DNA from: Zygnema cylindricum
Lineage: Eukaryota; Streptophyta; Zygnematophyceae; Zygnematales; Zygnemataceae
Assembly: GCA_037447655.1 (NCBI GenBank)
Contig: JBBHKE010001515.1
Location: 79,770-143,769 of the forward strand
Direction of reading: 5' to 3'
Length of the DNA stretch: 64,000 nucleotides
Of the stretch, positions 57,718 through 64,000 are shown in pieces. The translations under genes were made by a program, and so were the position numbers. Every line of letters begins with the position of its first letter. Position 1 is the first letter of the stretch. The notes beneath the pieces were generated by a model. The model had not been told where the DNA came from, searched no databases, and saw only the letters and a program-made list of their open reading frames with translations.

Positions 57718-59245
57718 GATTATTGGCCCACACCCATGGCTACCCATATTTGATGGATTAAAATATCACTATTGGAAGGATGCACTCGAGAGCTATTTCG
57801 AGATGACGGGGCTAATGGATGTGGTGGATGGTACCTTGGCCGAAACATCAAATGGATGGAAAAGGAAAAATCATGAGTGTCTAAGGGTTATCAAGAACTC
57901 CTTGACTGAGGTTTTGGTAATGTCATACTTAAGTTTTAAAAAGGCATCTGAATTATGGAAGTGCTTAGAATGTATGTATGCAAAGACTTCTTTATATCAT
58001 TGGCTTAGCAATGTTACCGAAATAGTTGAATTCAAGTATGTTGGAGGTAGTATGGAGAAACACTGTATTGACTTACAAGTATTATTTGCAGAAAATGATT
58101 TGGCAGGAGGAAACTTTACAGATGCCCAACAAGCTATATTATTAATGAGAAGTCTACCTATATAATATAAGAGTGTTTTAGATCGCTTAAATTTAATTGA
58201 TAAAAGGGATTGGAGTTTAGCTGTAGCATGACGTGCTGTTCTAGATGAAGAGGCTAATAGAAAGGTTTTATCAAGTAAGAGGAATATAACGGAATCTAAA
58301 TCTCACTTTCAAAAAATTAAAAAGAATAGCGAGTTTGGAGATCTACAAAAGAATTGCTTTTATTGTAATGATTTGGGACATACCTTCAGGGTATGTCCGT
58401 CATATAAAAGTGCATGTGTTACAGGGAATTTCAGAGATGGATGGGACAACAACCTAGTTCGACCATCAACAAGAAGAGAATCAAGTTCTTTCGTGAGTGA
58501 GAGACAAGACGCAACCAATGACAAAAGGCATACACAGTGTGTTGACAAATTTATTTACCTACCGACCTTCTATGTTGTTCAGAATGAGGAGAAGGAGGTG
58601 ATAGGAAAGGATTTGGTGGTCCTTTTTTCCGACGACAGATTGGTGAGTACAAAAGAGTTACAGGAGGAAGAGTTTATTGAAGTAAGGAAAAATAACGAAA
58701 GAGAGAAAGACACAATTTTTGTGACCTTAGCAGATGACAAATCGGTGAGTGAAAATTGCCTACAAGAAAGTTTGTTAACTGAAGCAAGAGGAGTTGAAGG
58801 AAGAGATGGACACTTAGAAGCAAAAACTAGAAATAAGGTGGATGTGGAAATTGGTGAACTAGGAGAAGAACAAAGAAAAACAGTTCACAAAATTGGACCG
58901 AGAAAAGAAGTTTGTGGGAGTGAAAAATGTAATAGAAATTTTAGAAATATATGAAAAGAAAATAAGAGGAAAAGAGTGCAGCTGAAAAGAAGAAGAATCA
59001 AAAGTAAAATTTCTCAGATGAATGAAGTTAATGGGAATAGCAAATCTACGAAGAAAAACATAGAGGTAAAACAAAAAATTAATATTTTTGACATTAAAAG
59101 AGTAGAAAACTGTGACACAAATGAAAATTTTCAGAAAAAACAAAAGATAATGAAGAAAACAAAGAGAAGATACAATATTCAACGGATCAAGGGCAGAAGA
59201 AAGCATGCTCGAAAAGTGATTAAGAGAAGAGAGCGGGAGAAATGA
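57692..59245 (+). pseudogene. gag: Gag of the gag-only element with a basic tail, one frame with three stops
   Basis: One frame runs about 517 codons from the LTR ATG (MAEIGYGQQIIGPHPWL) with stops only at about 58163, 58229 and 58952. The order is the Gag N-terminal block (IFDGLKYHYWKDALESYF), capsid-like region (VKNSL-like IKNSLTEVLVM, FKKASELWKCLE, LLMRSLPI), CCHC knuckle CFYCNDLGHTFRVC (58354-58395), NFRDGWDNN, then a trace of the protease region (VLFSDDRLVSTK) with the DSGA catalytic segment missing. After an acidic region comes a Lys/Arg-rich tail (58955-59245, KRRRIKSK, KKTKRRYN, RKVIKRRER). The tail might bind nucleic acid, but this is inference. Confidence 0.82.
57720..57732 (+). promoter_or_regulatory. 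Primer-binding site, diverged initiator tRNA-Met half type
   Basis: TTATTGGCCCACA matches 11 of 13 bases of TTATGGGCCCACC and sits two bases after the inferred LTR end. Confidence 0.55.
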
Positions 59246-60324
59246 TTTTCTGGAGAACGTGAATTTAGAGAAATCTTAATTTTGGAAAAACTTATAGAAA
59301 TCTTAATTTTGGAAAAACTTATATTGCAGGCATGTCTTAGCTCCTTCTAACATTCAATATTTTTGGTAGGATTATAGATTTAATGTTATTTCTTGTTGTG
59401 TTAGTTGTAAAGAAACAAAAAGTGTTATTTATGTATTTTTGAAAAACGAAGGAGGTAGCGGAAGCAGTGGTGAATCATCGGAAGCAGTTCACGTCGCGAA
59501 GCAGTGACGCAACATAGCAGCGCAGCGGATGACGTGGAAGTATTTGATAGGGGAAGGTACAACAATTGTTTGATGAAAGTGGGTAGAAGATAGATATTTT
59601 TGACAAATACTGATCATATGAGTAAGTGACGATTACGAGTGGAATTCAGAGTTACTAGAGAGGTGTTATATCATTTTTGAGAGGACAATTTGAAGTTTAT
59701 GGCGTAGGGGGAGCTGTTACGGGACGATATTCAAATCGGTTAGTTTGTAAAATTTATAGAAATTAAGAAAATGGTTGATAAAGTTATTCATGGAAGACAG
59801 AGAGTGTTTGAATATTAAAAGATTAACTCGGCAAAGAGGCAGTTGTCAAGACGGGGAAGTTTAGAAGACATGGCAGGAACGCAACGAATGCACTCGAGAA
59901 TTAGCGGAAGCAGTTCGCTTCACAACGCAGCAACAAATGAAGCAACGCAGCGGAAGAAGTGGTGTTATAACGTTAGTGAAAGTGACAATTTCACATTTAT
60001 GACTTACGAGGAGCTGTTACATGACAAATTCTGCAAGGTGGTGGTTTTCAGTAAGACAAATGGGACGTGGCGACGTCAGCAAAACACCGGTGATCTATTG
60101 TTTTGGCTAATATTTTTGAATCATTAGTAGTGGAGGTTGATAGAGAATTTTTAATCTCTAAATATTCTACATTTTCATTTTGTTTGTATTTCCATTAGGG
60201 TAGAAATATCAGCAAAGACTACAAAGTCTAAAGCTTTAGGGGAGTGTTGAAATTGAAAGCTTTAGTTCTCAGTAGATGAGGCTATGAGGAGGAGGTTAAG
60301 GGTGAAAAGAGCAACTGCTAGAGC
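59246..60324. other. Internal non-coding region of the gag-only element, with imperfect duplication
   Basis: A 27-bp tandem repeat lies at 59265-59320 (GAAATCTTAATTTTGG). Two related blocks, about 59455-59760 and 59880-60050, share GGAAGCAGTTC, AACGCAGC/GCAGCGCAGCGG and GAGCTGTTAC, suggesting an old duplication. A purine-rich TTTAGGGGAGTGTTGAAATTG at 60236 resembles an LTR boundary but has no partner. Confidence 0.5.
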
Positions 60325-60510
60325 TGCAATGTCAAAATAGTGCAGCATGGCAACATAGCAGTATACGCTGCATATTGTATTCATAATGTGCTGCGATGTC
60401 GAACTAGCGCAGCGTAGCAGCAGAGCAATACACGCTGCATAGTGTATTCATACTGCGCTGTGATGTTGAACCAGCGCAGCGTAGCAACATAGAATTATAT
60501 GATGCATATT
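60325..60510. repeat. Minisatellite, period about 67 bp
   Basis: ACGCTGCATANTGTATTCATA followed by GCGCAGCGTAGCA recurs at 60365 and 60432, with partial units at both sides. The units contain small inverted GCTGC/GCAGC motifs. Confidence 0.7.
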
Positions 60511-60544
60511 TTTATAGGTGCACAAAACTAAATTTCCGGAGGAG

Positions 60545-60690
60545 TGTTGTTTTGAAAAGTTTGTTTCGTGCGTACGCGATAGTTCGTGCGCTACGGAATT
60601 TAATGTGGAGGCTCGAATGGATTCATGGATTGGGGGAGGGAACGAACGGATATAATTTAAGTGATGTAAAAGACTCACTGAGTGGCGGTA
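60545..60690 (+). repeat. 3' LTR of the gag-only element, truncated to 146 bp
   Basis: This matches 56620-56766 with about seven substitutions and one indel by eye, then stops where the long inverted-repeat element begins. Confidence 0.82.
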
Positions 60691-62216
60691 GAATACTGTT
60701 CCAATTTGTCAGGCCAGTAACAAACCTTCCTCAATAATGATTGGCGCCACATAGGTTAAAGTTCAGATTTTGAAAATCTTAAAAAAATCTACAAAAGGAA
60801 AGTCAAACGAAATATCTGTACGATCGGAGGTAGTTAATGATTCGTACATAAAGTTTACGACCAAATTTTGATTTTGAAAATGGAAATTAAAATATCGAAA
60901 CAGAATGGCAAAAATACGAGACAAACTTTGAAGGTCGCAGCAAATTTTGAAGGTCGGTGGATGTCTAACGGAGCGTGCGAGGATATTTTCGGCTCACGTG
61001 CATCCAGCGTGGCAAGCGGCGACGTATGCACATGGCATGTACGACGTGTAGACATGCGATCGCTTGTTAAAAGCGGATATATTTTTTGCACTTTCACGTG
61101 TACCAATGGTACACGACCATCGGCAACCTCCTGAGAAGATCATCTTCTAATCGGATGATGGACCGGTGCCGGATCTAAAAGAATATCCAACCCTGTTACG
61201 CCTACATTGGTTCCACCGTCAATAACGATATTTTCGCGATGACAAAAAAAAGGTACGCCGCTACCGCGAATGAAAAGAAACCAGAACAAACCCCACTTTT
61301 TTGTCTAATGGAATTCTACCTTAAGATTCCATTAGATGAAAAATGGGGTTGTTTATTGGACGCCGTACGTTTCTGTACTGATTTGTACATTTTTTTTTTG
61401 TTAGACGAAACATGCTTACTGAAATGTTGTCAGAATGCTCCAACATTTTAGGCGTAAGTATTGATTGTTAGATTTTTCACTTTTATAGATTCGCGAAGCA
61501 ATCACGCAAATCGTCCAGTTTGCAGAAACTCTAAGAAAAAACAAAAAAAAAACTCAGGAAACTCTCTCTCTCTCTTGCGGAGAGAGTTGCTTCACATTAA
61601 ACGAGTAGTGTGAATAAACTTGATATGCAAAATAAATAAATAAATAAAAAGCGAACATGCGATCACAGGCCAACACGTTGCATAGGTCATGTGAAGCTTG
61701 CCATGCTGGATGCAATTCAACCGAAAGTATCCTCGCACGCTCTGTCTGATACCCACCGACCTTCAAAGTTTGCGACGTCTTTTTTGCCATTTGGTTTCGA
61801 AATTTTGATTTCCATTTTCAAAATTAAAATTTGGCCGCAAACTTTTCGTATGAATCATGAACTACACCGTGAATCGTTATTAGCGCATAGAAATTATTAT
61901 TGTAAAGAAAAAATTAGCGTCAATCATTCTAATATAGTTCCAGGAGACGTGGCAGATTATGGTCCATGTCCTTAAATAGTGTAATTTATTCTATTTAAGG
62001 TATCAATGCTAAAATTTTGGGGTGCCGATACAGCGTACATAAGGCTAATTTCGATTCACGGTGTACCTACGCTGGTACAGATATTATCCTTCAGATTTTA
62101 CGTTTGAAGAATATTTTTTGATTTTCAGAATGTGAAATCTACCGACGTGGCACCAATCATAATGTCGAAAGGTTCTTTACTGGCCCGAAACAATGGAACG
62201 GACTGCCAGTAAACCC
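60691..62216. mobile_element. Long inverted-repeat (foldback, Mutator-like) element, about 1.5 kb
   Basis: The left arm (about 60695-61070) and right arm (about 61650-62216) are inverted copies once the MITE at 61865-62063 is set aside. Matching landmarks are ACTGTTCCA and TGGAACGGACT; GGCCAGTAA and TTACTGGCCC; ATGATTGGCGCCAC and GTGGCACCAATCAT; AATATCTGTAC and GTACAGATATT; TTGAAAATGGAAAT and ATTTCCATTTTCAA; GCGATC and GATCGC-like ends. The centre (about 580 bp) has no recognisable transposase. A related fragment is at 14205-14290. Confidence 0.75.
61865..62063. mobile_element. Mariner-like MITE (199 bp), intact
   Basis: The ends CACCGTGAATCGTTATTAG and CTAATTTCGATTCACGGTG are flanked by TA. 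It is inserted in the right arm of the long inverted-repeat element, at the TA of GAACTA|CCTACG. It is the intact counterpart of the split copy at 55469-56496. Confidence 0.9.
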
Positions 62217-63273
62217 TGTCATTAGAGGTTTCCTTACGTCTACACGTTTCCGTACGTTTACTGGGACCGCCTAATGGAGTCGAGGCCTATTTTTGTAAAT
62301 ATAATAAAATATTAATTAATACACCTCACCTTTTACGGTGACCCCGAAAGCTCAATGATTGAGATAGCCGCGGAAAATCTTACCGGCCATTTTTTTTTTT
62401 GTGCGTGTGATCTGCGGGAACAATTAAAAAAATAAATATACATATACATATATAAATATATATATGTATATGTATATATTTATATTTATATATGCGCTTG
62501 AACATTTTTAAGACCTTTGATTCGCCTCATTCAGGAGTCAGGAGTGTATCCAAAATAGAATTTTGAGACGCTCTAAAACTGCCGATAAAAAAGTTATTTC
62601 AAACACTTTTGTTTTTTTCTATTATATATTTTCTAATTTGTTTGTACTTGCCACGCGGCTAATTCTTCGCGGCTTAAAGGATAACAGCGGTCATCCAATG
62701 GGCGCACAAAGTAGTCATCCCGCAAAAAAAAAAAAGAAAAAAGAAAAAACGAGGGTGGAATGAGACACTCTAGCCCAATAGGCTGAAACCCTATTTATAC
62801 GATTTGTCGGAATATAAGCGGCTGAAATCGAATCGTACAATCTTGTCAGATATTGTACTTATGACTGTCGTAACAAAATAGAGTCGACCATACAGTACAG
62901 TACTATCTCATGTACGGAATTGTGAAACCGAAGGTCGTAAACCTATAGGTCTTGCGCGTCATTTTATCTTATTTACACAATATTTTGTCGGCGACTGTAG
63001 ACCTCCAGATTTCTCCACTTGCGTCAATCCCATTCCACGCTATTTGTCGTCTAGTAAAAAAAAAAATGGCGAAAGATTATTGATACAAAGGGAGACAAAA
63101 AAGTCGAATTTTCTTTAAACCTAACCCTAAAATATATAGACTACATAGACTTAAAATATATACATAATATATCTTAAAATAGACTTTAAGTCAAAAATAT
63201 GCATAGAAAGCACATATTAGTAGTTAAAAATCAGAAGAAGAGCGAGGAGTGGATCTGATAACTGAGGAGATAG
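62217..63273. other. No recognised gene; AT palindrome inside
   Basis: At 62430-62496 an (AT/ATAC) palindromic microsatellite can fold on itself (ATATACATATACATATA and its complement). Elsewhere unassigned sequence with poly-A runs (62722-62750). Confidence 0.5.
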
Positions 63274-63531
63274 ATGGGGAAGAAGGAAAAAAAGAGAACG
63301 GAAAACGGAAAACTGAACTGCCACATGGAAACTGTTGGATTCTCGGACGAGAATAAGCGGAAACGCCTCTTAGAAGATCTGGAAAACGTCGGTGGGGAAA
63401 ATGTCGGTGGGAAGAATGTCGGTGGGGGAAATGGCGGAGGGAAGGATGTTGGTAAAAAAGAAAAGGTTGGAACAGGAAATAGTGTGGATCCCGAAGGGAG
63501 AACTGTGGAATCGACACCTGTAAAAAAGTGA
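63274..63531 (+). CDS. Small hypothetical frame with Gly-rich repeats (uncertain)
   Basis: An 85-codon frame starts MGKKEKKRTENGKLNCHMET and contains a tandem VGG(K/E/G)N repeat (NVGGENVGGKNVGGGNGGG). Its last codons overlap a possible donor (AAAAAA|GTGAGA), so it could be a first exon. I do not recognise a family. It could equally be a chance frame in purine-rich DNA. Confidence 0.25.
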   Translation: MGKKEKKRTENGKLNCHMETVGFSDENKRKRLLEDLENVGGENVGGKNVGGGNGGGKDVGKKEKVGTGNSVDPEGRTVESTPVKK

Positions 63532-63604
63532 GATTTACTTTTTAGATTTAATTCTGAAATCGAGTTTTTTGTGCATCTTCTTTTCTTTACCTTTCTGCTG
63601 TTGT

Positions 63605-63879
63605 TTCTTCTCTCTCTCTCTCTTGCTCTCCCTTTCTCTCTCCCTCTCCTTCCTTCTCACACTCTCTCTCTCATTCTCTCTCTCTCTCGCTCTCCCTCTC
63701 CCTATCTCCCCCCTGTCCCTACCTTTCTCATTCTTTCTCTCCCTCCCTCTCTCCCTCTATCTCTCTCGCTCCCTTTCTCTCTCTCTTTCTCTCCCTCCCT
63801 TTCTCCCGCTCTCTCTCTCTCTTTCTCTCTCTCGCTCTCCCTTTCTCTCTTTCTTTCTCTCCCTCCCTCTCTCTCTCTT

Positions 63880-63917
<38 letters not shown>

Positions 63918-64000
63918 CCTCCCTCTCTCTCTCTCTCTGGCTCCCTCTCCCTCTCTCTCTCCCCCCCTCTCGCTCTGGCTCCCTCTCTCTCTCTCTCTCT
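63605..64000. repeat. CT/GA microsatellite
   Basis: An almost uninterrupted run of (CT)n and CCCT variants continues to the end of the window. Confidence 0.97.

Larger units (their letters stand above)
56620..60690 (+). mobile_element. Gag-only (non-autonomous) copia LTR element
   Basis: The 5' LTR (56620-57717), primer site and a long Gag frame are present, but integrase, RT and RNase H are absent. A purine tract (60530-60544) precedes a 3' LTR copy that stops after 146 bp at 60690. This matches the organisation of terminal-repeat elements carrying only gag. Alternatively it is a pol deletion derivative. The right flank is the long inverted-repeat element. Confidence 0.82.

Noticed and set aside
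60325-60510. CRISPR-like array
   Set aside because: The 67-bp units are contiguous and similar along their full length, with no unique spacers. It is a minisatellite in a eukaryotic element.
63224-63517. Reverse frame of 97 codons opposite the Gly-rich frame
   Set aside because: It is the mirror of a purine-rich repeat and has no motif. The forward frame is the likelier of the two, and even that is weak.
63605-64000. CRISPR-like or regulatory reading of the terminal repeat
   Set aside because: It is a plain CT microsatellite with no spacer structure.

Overview
This window looks like nuclear DNA of a streptophyte plant or alga: AT-rich, almost all non-coding, and packed with nested transposable elements. 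The placement rests on Ty1/copia retrotransposons whose primer-binding site matches the anticodon region of plant initiator tRNA-Met, on eukaryotic tRNA-Glu genes with internal promoters, and on a small spliced gene with GT/AG introns. I cannot name the species. Only one protein-coding host gene is convincing: a four-exon gene on the minus strand (11602-12836) for a divergent universal-stress-protein-like product of about 201 residues. Two tRNA-Glu(TTC) genes lie at 27015 and 29108.

Layout. 1-690 is a diverged duplicate of the DNA just upstream of the stress-protein gene (13091-13870). 1505-8190 is a decayed Ty1/copia element with a Harbinger-like MITE in its gag. 8191-11600 holds small inverted-repeat elements and unassigned DNA. 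11602-13900 is the host gene and its upstream region. 14600-19100 is a MITE field of TA-flanked, mariner-like elements and hAT-like elements with 8-bp target duplications, often inserted in one another. 19274-22167 carries two reverse-strand solo LTRs and ends at an assembly gap (22168-22177). 22335-23570 is a truncated copia gag-protease fragment. 25397-28689 is a second MITE cluster that also contains a tRNA-Glu gene. 29200-35270 is mostly old unassigned sequence. 36028-54122 is a copia nest: an older element in permuted order (3' half, LTR, 5' half) is interrupted in its reverse transcriptase by a nearly complete element with two LTRs (37445-43888) and abuts a second such element (47703-54122). 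55469-62216 holds MITEs, a gag-only LTR element (56620-60690) and an inverted-repeat element of about 1.5 kb. The window ends in a CT microsatellite.

How the parts relate. All copia lineages here share one arrangement: LTR ending in CA, a two-base spacer, then a primer-binding site resembling TTATGGGCCCACC, the complement of the anticodon stem-loop of initiator tRNA-Met (half-tRNA priming as in Drosophila copia). The gag start codon lies inside the 5' LTR about 20 bp before its end, so the primer site is itself translated, as Met-Gly-Pro or a close variant. Every coding copy carries stops or frameshifts, so nothing here appears autonomous today. The MITEs have no coding capacity and would depend on transposases encoded elsewhere.
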